From assembly GCA_964632165.1 (NCBI GenBank), contig CAZWCZ010000002.1, forward strand, positions 1 to 64,000: a DNA stretch of 64,000 nt, in the 5' to 3' direction. Each line of letters starts with the position of its first letter. Position 1 is the first letter of the stretch. This DNA is from SIG299 sp964632165. GTDB lineage: Bacteria > Bacillota > Clostridia > Lachnospirales > Lachnospiraceae. The translations under genes were made by a program, and so were the position numbers. The notes under the pieces are model-generated. The model was not told the origin of the DNA and did not search any database. It saw nothing but the letters and a program-made list of their open reading frames with translations. This document shows positions 35,746 to 43,828 of the stretch, one piece after another.

Positions 35746-36002
35746 GAGCTAATTATTTGTTTTTTCCAATTCTGGTATGGTGTGGTTTTATTTTGTATGG
35801 TAAAATGGAGTCGAAACCAAGAAATGTTTTGCAGTTATCGCAAATAAAAGAAAACTTTTTTTCATTAACCTATGTTTTTTTGCATTTTGTGACAAAAAAA
35901 CAAATTGTGCCAGTTTCGCTATGGAAATTAAGAACACCACATGTTAAACTGCAGATGAGGTTAACTTGTAATATGATGTTATTGTACAAATGGAGGATGA
36001 AG
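35746..36002 (+). other. A+T-rich leader of the peptide cluster
   Basis: This stretch of 257 bases lies between the rqcP promoter and the first peptide gene. It holds direct-repeat-like elements TTAAACT (35944-35950) and TTAACTT (35961-35967), a weak inverted repeat GTTTTTTTG / CAAAAAAAC (from about 35875), and the ribosome site GGAGG (35992-35996). No promoter stands out with confidence. A frame open through this stretch joins that of the first peptide but lacks a start signal. Confidence 0.5.
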
Positions 36003-36137
36003 ATGGATCGAAAACTACTACCGATGGCGGAAACATTTATTAAAACCTTTCTCTACGTGGAGAATGGGTATACCACAGGCTGTTGCCCAACCAACGGCGG
36101 TGTGAAATTATGCTGTCCGGCACAGAAAGGAGATTGA
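36003..36137 (+). CDS. Cys-rich precursor peptide 1 (CCP-NGG-CCP)
   Basis: A 44-residue peptide: an N-terminal half with charged and hydrophobic residues (MDRKLLPMAETFIKTFLYV), then ENGYTTG and the motif CCPTNGGVKLCCP, and the tail AQKGD. The second peptide shares ENG-x4-CCP-x-NGG-x3-CCP with identical spacing, so these are paralogous and under selection. The layout is leader plus Cys/Gly-rich core, as in ribosomally made peptide products. ATG 36003 lies six bases after GGAGG. The frame extends upstream, but without a ribosome site. The function is unknown; export by the ABC genes downstream and cleavage by the protease are inferred. Confidence 0.8.
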   Translation: MDRKLLPMAETFIKTFLYVENGYTTGCCPTNGGVKLCCPAQKGD

Positions 36138-36139
36138 CT

Positions 36140-36262
36140 ATGAAACTGTTAAAAAAGAAAGGTAACAAGCAAATAATATTATTCGCAGAAAATGGAGCTT
36201 CTAATAGTTGCTGCCCGGTAAACGGTGGTGCTCAAGGTTGCTGCCCTGGTAGCACAAGATAA
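36140..36262 (+). CDS. Cys-rich precursor peptide 2 (CCP-NGG-CCP)
   Basis: A 40-residue peptide starting two bases after the stop of peptide 1, with AAAGGAG seven bases upstream. The N-terminal half is basic and hydrophobic (MKLLKKKGNKQIILFA). It is followed by ENGASNS, the core CCPVNGGAQGCCP and the tail GSTR. It differs from peptide 1 at nearly all leader positions but keeps ENG, both CCP motifs and NGG. Tandem diverged precursors are typical of RiPP and two-peptide bacteriocin loci. No modifying enzyme of a known class is adjacent. Confidence 0.82.
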   Translation: MKLLKKKGNKQIILFAENGASNSCCPVNGGAQGCCPGSTR

Positions 36263-36270
36263 TTTTATCA

Positions 36271-36302
36271 TATGACTGCCTTAGATGACTAAGGCAGTCA
36301 TA
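36271..36302 (+). other. Strong hairpin between peptides and protease gene
   Basis: A perfect 14-bp stem TATGACTGCCTTAG / CTAAGGCAGTCATA with loop ATGA. It is not followed by a T-run, so it is more likely an mRNA-stabilising or attenuating element. It would raise peptide mRNA over that of the downstream enzymes. Confidence 0.75.
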
Positions 36303-36329
36303 GAACTATTTTATGAGAAGGGTTTGCTT

Positions 36330-38162
36330 ATGAAAACAATAACAATACTTGATACTGGAATATCTACAATATATGCTGATAAGTATTTAAAAAACAGATT
36401 AAACAATTTGATTACTTATAGAGTCATTGACGGAAAGTTAAAAAAATATTATGGAGCAGAAGACTCCCACGGACACGGGACATTAGTTTGCAGTGCAATA
36501 AATATGATAAATAAAGATGTTTCTTTCAACATAATAAAAGCATTCGGAGAGGATTTTTGGGCAGATGAAGAAGCATTAATAATGATCCTAAAAGAAATTG
36601 AACGTACAGATTTTAAGACAGATATTCTACACATTAGTAGTGGGATTTCATCTTGTGAACATTTGGAAGAATTAGAAAAAATTCTTTGGAGAATAAAAGA
36701 AAAGGGAACTATCATTGTGTCTGCTTTTTCCAATAACCAGATTATATCATATCCGGCAGCATGTAGTTCTGTCATAGGAGTTATGTTTGATACTAATATA
36801 GTTTCAACAAAGGAATGGATCTATGTCGAAAACTCTCCAATTAACATTTTTGCAACAGGACAACCTAAAAATTTAGTCAACAAGGATGGAAGTTTAATAA
36901 AAACGGCAGGAGCCAGTTTTTCAGCTGCATTTATAACCGCTCATATTGCAAAATTATTAGAAACGATAGATTTGAAAGAAATTGACAAGGAATTGAAAAA
37001 TAAAGCCCTCAGGTGCTATAATGCTCCTGGGATAAAACATGATTATCCTACCCCGAAAATGGATAAAATTGTTGTTTTTCCTTTCAATAAAGAAAACCAC
37101 TCCATCGCTAGAAATCATAAAATGCTAGTGCCACAAGTGGTTCGTATTTTAGATGTAAAGTATTCTCCTCATATAGGATTTGATGCTTATCAATTACTGT
37201 CGATCTCTGATTATACTTACGACGACGAAAATGAAGGTGATAACAAGAATAAATGTATTATAAAAGATATACTGAGGTTGGACTGGAATATAGACTTTGA
37301 CACATTTGTATTGGGACATGTTGGTCAGTTAAATGATACCTTGCAGTTTTCTGTTTATGAGCATATCTATAATAACTGCATTAAGTATCACAAAAATTTA
37401 TATTCTTATGATCCGATTCCCAAAGATATCCAAGACCAATTTCTTGAAAAAGGTCTAATAGCATTTTCACCGCAAATTGAAGATAGAAATATTCGCCTGA
37501 ATCACTGTGGAATGTTATATGAAATATCAAAACCGGTAGTTGGCGTGTTCGGAACATCAGCCAAGCAGGGGAAATGGTCTCTACAACTAAAAATCAGAGA
37601 AATCCTTGAAGAAAGAGGATATCTTACAGGGCATCTAGGCACAGAACCTCATAGCCTGTTATTTCGTAATACCAAAATGTGTGCAGTTGGATTTAATTCC
37701 GAGGTAAATTTAAACACAGCAGACGCTGTTTCCCTGTTTAATTATTTGATGCACGACCTTGAGAAAACCTCTGATATTTTGCTTTTCGGGGCACAATCCA
37801 ATATTATTCCATATTCATTTGGCGGCTTAGGCACAATTCCAACATACACATATGAATTAATCTGTGCTTGTGAGCCTCAAGCATCTATCTTGTGTATAAA
37901 TGAGTGGGATGAGATTGATTATATAAAAAGATGTATACAATATTTAGAAAGTTTCTCTGGAAATAAAGTAATCGCACTCGCATACTACTTTAAGGACTAC
38001 CACGAAGAGTGGAATCAATCCGGTTTCTCTATTAATGAATTAAAATATGATTATGGTAAAATAGAAAGAATCAAGGGAAATACAAATTTGCCAACTTATA
38101 ATATGGGAGACAAAAATGAAGTTGAAGCATTATGTGATGATATCATAAACTATTTCACTTAA
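36330..38162 (+). CDS. Subtilisin-like protease fused to DUF1611-like P-loop domain
   Basis: A 610-residue two-part protein without signal peptide or membrane segment. Residues 1-210 are an S8-like domain with the triad D8 (ILDTG), H49 (GHGTLV) and S196 (GASFSAAF), and N135/N136 near the oxyanion position. Residues about 400-600 resemble the C-terminal P-loop domain of DUF1611 proteins: GTSAKQGKWS (408-417) followed by LQLKIREILEERGY and HLGTEP. The middle (about 245-400) is not recognised. The start is ATG 36330 behind AGAAGGG; the ATG at 36285 is within the hairpin. It probably matures the two adjacent peptides in the cytoplasm, with ATP or GTP use possible. The gene is much richer in A+T than the flanking host genes. 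Confidence 0.72.
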   Translation: MKTITILDTGISTIYADKYLKNRLNNLITYRVIDGKLKKYYGAEDSHGHGTLVCSAINMINKDVSFNIIKAFGEDFWADEEALIMILKEIERTDFKTDILHISSGISSCEHLEELEKILWRIKEKGTIIVSAFSNNQIISYPAACSSVIGVMFDTNIVSTKEWIYVENSPINIFATGQPKNLVNKDGSLIKTAGASFSAAFITAHIAKLLETIDLKEIDKELKNKALRCYNAPGIKHDYPTPKMDKIVVFPFNKENHSIARNHKMLVPQVVRILDVKYSPHIGFDAYQLLSISDYTYDDENEGDNKNKCIIKDILRLDWNIDFDTFVLGHVGQLNDTLQFSVYEHIYNNCIKYHKNLYSYDPIPKDIQDQFLEKGLIAFSPQIEDRNIRLNHCGMLYEISKPVVGVFGTSAKQGKWSLQLKIREILEERGYLTGHLGTEPHSLLFRNTKMCAVGFNSEVNLNTADAVSLFNYLMHDLEKTSDILLFGAQSNIIPYSFGGLGTIPTYTYELICACEPQASILCINEWDEIDYIKRCIQYLESFSGNKVIALAYYFKDYHEEWNQSGFSINELKYDYGKIERIKGNTNLPTYNMGDKNEVEALCDDIINYFT

Positions 38163-38236
38163 TCAGTTTATCCTGTTTTCAGGAGCCCATAATTAAGGGT
38201 TCCCTAAATATTATCGTTAAACGAAGGAGTGTAATA

Positions 38237-40024
38237 ATGAAAAAAGCAAAGGAAGTTTATAATTCCGTTACATACGCATGGAAGATTCTTATGAGAAATG
38301 CCTGTAGCTGGACGTTTCTTATCATTACCATTTCACTGATATCTACATTTAGTGTACTCTTCCAGACCAAGTCATTGGAACATCTCATTAATACGATTGC
38401 CGCAGGCGAAAGCAGAAACACGATCATATTATCCATTCTGTTTTGGGGGATCAGCATTATTGCAATGAATATCTTTGGACTAACCCATAAATATATCAAT
38501 ATACATATTAATGAGGAATTGGAAAAGAAATATGTTCCAACCATCATAGATAAGTATAATCTTTTAGAATATGCATGTTTTGAAAACAGAGAAACACAGG
38601 ATTTGTTTCAATATGTAAATTCATCCTCCCACGGAGAGATTTTATCGTTATTCAATATCTCTCTGTCGCTGATGGCATCTGTCATAACTGTAGTAGAATA
38701 TGCAATCATTTTCTTTTCCGCTTCCTGGCTCATAGGCATGGTTTCGCTCATGACGATACTGCCTTTATTGATTTTAAATCTTCGTGCCACTTATATCGAA
38801 ATGCGCCAAAGGTGGACAATGACGACCGATATAAGAAAACGCTATTATTTTCAAAGTCTCTTTGCTGACAAAACCGCATTACAGGAAATTAAAATTTTTC
38901 ACTCAAAAGACTATTTCATAGAAAAAAGCGAAGAACTTACCGAAAAGATCAATAAAGATCTGAAAAAGAATTTGGGGCAGGTGGGAAAATATAATTCTAT
39001 TGTTTCTCTCATCGTTTCAACATTTGCCGTTGTCGTCATCTCAATTTCTTCAAATTTGATCATTCAGAAAGAGATGATGATCGGAACCTATGTCGTCTTA
39101 CTCGAATGTATCGCAGCTTTTATTTCATCCGAAAAACGGCTGGCATCAAACGCTTCAACACTTGTACGCGTTTCTGAAAGGATTCGGTTTATTTTAGACT
39201 TTTTTTCTCTTCCGGAAGCCGCAAACAATGTTTCTCATGATAAAGAGCATTGCGATTTTTTCGATTCCGAGTACATTTTGGAATTTTCCAATGTTTCATT
39301 TTCCTATCCGCAAAGTTCAAAAAAAGTTTTAAACAGTGTTTCCTTTAAGATCAAAAAAGGCGAAACGATATCCTTTGTCGGTAAAAACGGTTGTGGAAAA
39401 TCAACCATAGTAAAATTGTTGTGCGGATTGTACAAACCAGACAGCGGCGAAATCAAAATCTTCGGAAAACCAATCGGCTCTTTAACTTACGACCAGTTCA
39501 AAAAATTCTTTACCGTTGTTTTCCAGGACTCACAGCACTATCAGCTTTCCCTGCGTGAAAATGTCGGTATCGGCAACATCGACTCTATCCAGGACGAAGA
39601 ATCCTTGCGCAACGCCCTCATCATGGCTGGTGCCGACAATCTTTTAAACCTTCCTCAGGGATTGGAACAAAACCTTGGTTATATCCAAGAAGATGCTGTT
39701 GATCTTTCCGGGGGCGAATGGCAAAGGGTAGTCCTCGCCAGAGCTTTGCTGTCCCGCTCAGACCTTCTCGTTCTTGATGAGCCGACTTCCGCACTGGATC
39801 CGATTGCAGAATGTTCCATGTATCAGGAGATTTACGGAATTACCTCGCAAAGAAAACAGGCTGCAATCTTAATCTCGCATCGATTGGCATCCGGAAAATT
39901 TGTTGATCGTATTTTGGTTCTTGATGAAGGCTCCATTGTGGAAGAAGGAAATCACGAAGAATTGATGCAAAAAGGCAACCTGTATTTCGATATGTTTAAA
40001 AAGCAGCAATCTTGGTATAAGTAA
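38237..40024 (+). CDS. ABC exporter half-transporter 1
   Basis: A 595-residue fused permease-ATPase. About six membrane helices occupy residues 15-310, followed by an ATPase with Walker A GKNGCGKST (about 381), signature LSGGEWQRV, Walker B LLVLDEPTSALDP and a switch His in SHRLA. The LSGGEW form is common in exporters of bacteriocin-type peptides. There is no N-terminal C39 peptidase domain, consistent with a separate protease. It likely pairs with the next gene as a heterodimer. AAGGAG precedes ATG. Its later part is closer to host composition than the protease gene. Confidence 0.88.
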   Translation: MKKAKEVYNSVTYAWKILMRNACSWTFLIITISLISTFSVLFQTKSLEHLINTIAAGESRNTIILSILFWGISIIAMNIFGLTHKYINIHINEELEKKYVPTIIDKYNLLEYACFENRETQDLFQYVNSSSHGEILSLFNISLSLMASVITVVEYAIIFFSASWLIGMVSLMTILPLLILNLRATYIEMRQRWTMTTDIRKRYYFQSLFADKTALQEIKIFHSKDYFIEKSEELTEKINKDLKKNLGQVGKYNSIVSLIVSTFAVVVISISSNLIIQKEMMIGTYVVLLECIAAFISSEKRLASNASTLVRVSERIRFILDFFSLPEAANNVSHDKEHCDFFDSEYILEFSNVSFSYPQSSKKVLNSVSFKIKKGETISFVGKNGCGKSTIVKLLCGLYKPDSGEIKIFGKPIGSLTYDQFKKFFTVVFQDSQHYQLSLRENVGIGNIDSIQDEESLRNALIMAGADNLLNLPQGLEQNLGYIQEDAVDLSGGEWQRVVLARALLSRSDLLVLDEPTSALDPIAECSMYQEIYGITSQRKQAAILISHRLASGKFVDRILVLDEGSIVEEGNHEELMQKGNLYFDMFKKQQSWYK

Positions 40025-40055
40025 CTAAATATACAGCAAAGAGGTGCGAATATCC

Positions 40056-41819
40056 ATGAAGAGTAAAAACATAGACATCATTCAAAAATCTACAAGAGAT
40101 CTGTTTCAAATAATGCCGCTTGTCGTTACCTGCAAGGTAGCATTAAGTATTATAAGTGCCGTATTCTCCATATTCAGCATTCGTTTTCTGGCAGGTGTTA
40201 TAGAAAATGCCGGTCTCATCATTAAAGAAGAACCGGTATACCATACTTTCATTTCCAATATCGTTTTCTACCTGTTATGCTATGTAGGAATCCAGTTAAG
40301 CAATATCTTTTTATACTATATTGATAATATTTGGATCGTTCCGAAGATGGAATATTTCCATCATAAGCTTTCCGTTCATTTGACTGAGATATCTTTAGAA
40401 GCGACAAATTCCCCAAGCATTCAGGATATGTTTTGGCGCGCCAAAGATGCCGTATATCAGGACAGAATATTGAACGTATTCATGTCGGTATTTCATATTA
40501 TTCCTATTTTAGTGCAGCTGATAGGAACCATGTGCGTGTTAGGCAGTTACAATTTATGGCTGATAGTTTTTGCTTTCATCAGTATTTTCCCATCTGCGGC
40601 CATCATATATTGGTGTGAAAAAAAAGAATATACGTTTTCTCGGGAACAGACCAAAGTTCAAAGAATGAGCGGATATCTTTGGAGCATCTTAACAACAAAA
40701 GAGCCGATCCGCGAATCAAAAATTTATGGATTTGGCTCATATATTAAAGATAAATTTTACGACGTACACAAAAAAAATTACCTCGCACGAAAAAAGCTAT
40801 CACTGAAAGAAGATATGTGGAGCGTACTGGCAGATTTCTGTAAATATATGCTGTACATATTTGCAGTCTTCTTTGCGATTGACCTGGTACACAAAAATCA
40901 GATAGGAATAGGAGCTTTCAGTGCCTGTATTGCTGTATTTTCTACCATGCAGAGTAAAGGAACCAGCTTTTTCTCCTACTTTTCCCAAGTCAACAGTGCA
41001 TGCAATTATGCAAGAGATTATTACGATTTCTTTCAGTTAGAAAAAGAAAATACCGGGCAGTTAAAACTCGACGAACCAATTGAGACCATTGCCCTCCATA
41101 ATGTATCGTATCAATATCCTAACAGCAATAAACCTGCACTGCAAAATGTCGATCTGAACATAAAAAAAGGAGAACTTACCATTGTCGTGGGTGAAAACGG
41201 CTCCGGAAAAACTACCTTGTCTAAGTTGATCATGGGCTTATACAGACCAACCTCCGGTAACTTATCGGTAAATGATCTTCCGATGACAGATATGGATACT
41301 GGCGAATACTACAGGAAATTTTCCATTGCCCTTCAGGATTTCCAAAAATATGCAATCTCCCTAAGAGACAATGTCACAATCAGCGATTTTACGGCAGCAA
41401 ACACTAACCTGGACGACTTATTCTATATGAATGACCTGATTTCTGTAAGAGACCGGCTGGGTGGCTATGATACCATGTTAGGTATAGAATTTGGAGATGA
41501 AACATTATCCGGCGGAGAATGGCAGAAAGTAGCTTTGGCACGTTCCCTATATAAACCTTCCGAAGTGATCATTCTTGATGAGCCGACCAGTGCCATTGAT
41601 CCTTTACAGGAATATGATCTGCTAAATAAGTACATTGATATTTCCATGCACAAAACATGTATCATCATTTCACATCGCGTAGGCATCTGCCAAAAAGCAG
41701 ACAACATTATCGTTATGCACCATGGACGCGTTGTTGAGACCGGAAATCATAAAGAGCTGCTTGAGAAAAACGGAAAATATTGCGAACTTTGGAAAGCCCA
41801 GGCGCAATGGTACAAATAA
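40056..41819 (+). CDS. ABC exporter half-transporter 2
   Basis: A 587-residue fused permease-ATPase, similar in layout to the preceding gene: about six membrane helices (18-320), Walker A GENGSGKTT, signature LSGGEWQKV, Walker B VIILDEPTSAIDP and switch His in SHRVG. Both proteins end alike (QSWYK and AQWYK). The ATG at 40056 behind AGAGGTG is preferred to that at 40044. The two half-transporters are separated by 31 bases, so a heterodimeric exporter of the cluster peptides is the simplest reading. Confidence 0.88.
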   Translation: MKSKNIDIIQKSTRDLFQIMPLVVTCKVALSIISAVFSIFSIRFLAGVIENAGLIIKEEPVYHTFISNIVFYLLCYVGIQLSNIFLYYIDNIWIVPKMEYFHHKLSVHLTEISLEATNSPSIQDMFWRAKDAVYQDRILNVFMSVFHIIPILVQLIGTMCVLGSYNLWLIVFAFISIFPSAAIIYWCEKKEYTFSREQTKVQRMSGYLWSILTTKEPIRESKIYGFGSYIKDKFYDVHKKNYLARKKLSLKEDMWSVLADFCKYMLYIFAVFFAIDLVHKNQIGIGAFSACIAVFSTMQSKGTSFFSYFSQVNSACNYARDYYDFFQLEKENTGQLKLDEPIETIALHNVSYQYPNSNKPALQNVDLNIKKGELTIVVGENGSGKTTLSKLIMGLYRPTSGNLSVNDLPMTDMDTGEYYRKFSIALQDFQKYAISLRDNVTISDFTAANTNLDDLFYMNDLISVRDRLGGYDTMLGIEFGDETLSGGEWQKVALARSLYKPSEVIILDEPTSAIDPLQEYDLLNKYIDISMHKTCIIISHRVGICQKADNIIVMHHGRVVETGNHKELLEKNGKYCELWKAQAQWYK

Positions 41820-41861
41820 AGAATTACCGGGGTTCGCTGTCCAAAAAATGAACATCCAAAA

Positions 41862-41896
41862 AAAATCGCTGCAGGCAATATGCCTGCAGCGATTTT
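41862..41896. terminator. Terminator between hup and the peptide cluster
   Basis: A perfect 16-bp stem AAAATCGCTGCAGGCA / TGCCTGCAGCGATTTT with loop ATA. The T-run is longer on the minus strand, so it mainly ends hup, and it may also end the ABC transcript. Confidence 0.88.
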
Positions 41897-41942
41897 AAAT
41901 ATCAGTAATGAATTCTTCCAAAGTTTCACTAACCTGCTTTTA

Positions 41943-42218
41943 TTAAGCGTTAACAACGTCCTTTAAAGCCTTACCTGCCTTAAACTTCGGATTCTTGGAA
42001 GCTGCGATTGTGATGGTTTCTTTTGTCTGTGGGTTGATACCTGTTCTTGCCGGTCTCTCGGAAACTTCAAATGTACCAAATCCAACTAACTGAACCTTTT
42101 CACCCTTCTTCAATTCTTCTGTTACGATGTCGATAAATGCCTTTAATGCCTTTTCGGAATCCTTCTTGGATAATTCTGCATTTGCTGCAATAGCTGCAAC
42201 TAATTCTGTCTTATTCAT
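41943..42218 (-). CDS. hup: DNA-binding protein HU
   Basis: A 91-residue histone-like HU protein of normal length. MNKTELVAAIA, GFGTFEVSERPARTGINPQT and NPKFKAGKALKDVV are the family signature. It dimerises and bends DNA with its beta-arms. The gene has a strong promoter and terminator, so it is monocistronic. AGGAGG precedes ATG. Confidence 0.97.
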   Translation of the reverse strand: MNKTELVAAIAANAELSKKDSEKALKAFIDIVTEELKKGEKVQLVGFGTFEVSERPARTGINPQTKETITIAASKNPKFKAGKALKDVVNA

Positions 42219-42374
42219 GATATAAATCCTCCTCTAAAAGTATGTGAATAAAAGAGTCACTAATAACCTCCCCGGTTACTTCATGCTCTGCCGGAGTTCT
42301 TTGATTTCCCCGGTGACATCTTTCTTGTTTTCCTCCCCATTTACGGGCAAAGTAACTCAATGCCTATACCAATA

Positions 42375-42403
42375 TTTATAAACTGATTAGCAACATTTGT
42401 CAA
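42375..42403 (-). promoter_or_regulatory. Strong promoter of hup
   Basis: On the minus strand: TTGACA (42403-42398), a 17-base spacer, TATAAA (42380-42375). The leader to the start codon is about 150 bases with two ACCGGGGA copies and may be structured. Confidence 0.88.
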
Positions 42404-42451
42404 GGAATTTTCATCATTTCCTGCCCGAAAACAGTGATAAATTCAAGCTTT

Positions 42452-42997
42452 TCAGCTTTCCATCTGCCGTCCGAGAAATGAGGCTGCCGTTTGCGCGATC
42501 TTCAGCTCCGTCTCTCCCAGTTTTTGCCGGTTTTCTTTTGCCAGTATTGCCACTGCTCCGATCACATCACCTTCCGAAATGATCGGCACAATGACCTGCT
42601 GAACATATTCATCGTCATCATAGCTAAGAGAAATATAACTTTTCTCTCCCTTAGCCGCAATCAGGGTTTCTCTCTCTGTCATCAGATTTTCCAGTTCCCT
42701 GCTGACTGCTTTGGCAAGCAGATCCTTTTTCGCGCTTCCTGCCGCTGCAATAAACTGATCCCGGTCTGCGATCGCCACGATCCGGCCTGTCGTCTGTGCC
42801 ATTGCTTCCGCACACTGCTTTGCAAACAGACTCAATTCTCCAATAGGGGAATACTTTTTTAAAATAATTTCGCCCTCTCTGTCCGTAAAGATTTCCAGCG
42901 GGTCGCCTTCTCTTATCCGTAAGGTTCTTCTGATTTCTTTTGGCACAACAACTCTTCCAAGGTCGTCTATCCGCCGTACGATTCCTGTTGCCTTCAT
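42452..42997 (-). CDS. spoVT: Stage V sporulation protein T
   Basis: A 181-residue regulator with an N-terminal AbrB-like swapped-hairpin DNA-binding domain (MKATGIVRRIDDLGRVVVPK through REGDPLEIF, residues 1-45) and a C-terminal GAF-like domain. In B. subtilis SpoVT controls forespore sigma-G genes. Length and sequence are typical. GGAGGAGAT precedes ATG. It is upstream of hup in the conserved cluster order. Confidence 0.95.
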   Translation of the reverse strand: MKATGIVRRIDDLGRVVVPKEIRRTLRIREGDPLEIFTDREGEIILKKYSPIGELSLFAKQCAEAMAQTTGRIVAIADRDQFIAAAGSAKKDLLAKAVSRELENLMTERETLIAAKGEKSYISLSYDDDEYVQQVIVPIISEGDVIGAVAILAKENRQKLGETELKIAQTAASFLGRQMES

Positions 42998-43121
42998 CTT
43001 ATCTCCTCCATTACAAATCTTAATTTCTACGCTAGTATCTGTAAATGGTGGGATTTTATACCTTTCATTTTTTTCACACTTTTATGATCTTCTGCTGTTC
43101 TTTACTCTTCCTTCCTGCTGC

Positions 43122-43814
43122 TTAAAAAAACAGCTTTCTTTCCATGATCTCCCTTGCCGAACTGTGAATGGCAAGATAGATCAAAAAACCGCCAAACAAA
43201 ACCAGTACGATCATCGGATACACCGACCAGCCGATAAAAGCAATGGAAAAAGTCACTTCCAGCAAAAATTCCAGCAGGAGCATAAAAACTCCAAAAGCAG
43301 CGAAGGCACCTCCTATAATATAAAGCCTTCCTTTTTTTAAATAACGCAGCAAGGTAATTACCGTACAGACGATCAGGCCGATCCCTCCTACCACCGGAAA
43401 GGCAAAACTTAAAAACCAGCTTCCTCCGGTTTCAAGATCAATATACAAAAGATACAGTAAAATAACACAAAAATTGCACGGCATTAAAATGACTGGATTT
43501 GGCCTTGCAAACCAAAAAGGAAGTGCAATGGCGGTGTAAGCAACTAAAAACGCTCCCGCCACATAACCAAACCAGTCCAGTTTCCCATTGTATTGATAAT
43601 CCGACAAAAAACTGATCAACAGCGGGATCAGGAACAAAATGATCGCAGCCCCGCTAAGGACCTTCGAACTCGGCTTTGCCTCCGGCCTCCTGTTTTTCGG
43701 ATAAAGCGGCGGTACCTCCTTTTGTTTTATCTCAGGATGATATACCATCGTTCCGCAAAGCGGACAGATCTTTTCACTGTCGGCAAGACGTACTCCGCAA
43801 TGAACACAAAACAT
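43122..43814 (-). CDS. Zinc-ribbon membrane protein, DUF6320-like
   Basis: A 230-residue protein with an N-terminal zinc ribbon (CVHCG near residue 3 and CPLCG near 17) and about six membrane helices (about 55-225). It resembles DUF6320 proteins of Firmicutes, whose function is unknown. The start is ATG 43814 with GAGGAGG upstream; the frame to 43967 overlaps the acetyltransferase gene without a start signal. The acetyltransferase-like gene directly upstream ends 14 bases away, and the pairing recurs in Lachnospiraceae as far as I recall. Confidence 0.7.
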   Translation of the reverse strand: MFCVHCGVRLADSEKICPLCGTMVYHPEIKQKEVPPLYPKNRRPEAKPSSKVLSGAAIILFLIPLLISFLSDYQYNGKLDWFGYVAGAFLVAYTAIALPFWFARPNPVILMPCNFCVILLYLLYIDLETGGSWFLSFAFPVVGGIGLIVCTVITLLRYLKKGRLYIIGGAFAAFGVFMLLLEFLLEVTFSIAFIGWSVYPMIVLVLFGGFLIYLAIHSSAREIMERKLFF

Positions 43815-43828
43815 ATTTTCTTCCTCCT

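Noticed and set aside
35944..35967. Direct repeats TTAAACT/TTAACTT as a LytTR-type operator
   Set aside because: Too short and imperfect, and no regulator gene is in the cluster.
35757..36002. Open frame extending the first Cys-rich peptide to 126 residues
   Set aside because: No ribosome site or start context at 35757, A+T-rich noncoding look, and peptide 2 shows the real size. GGAGG sits six bases before the ATG at 36003.
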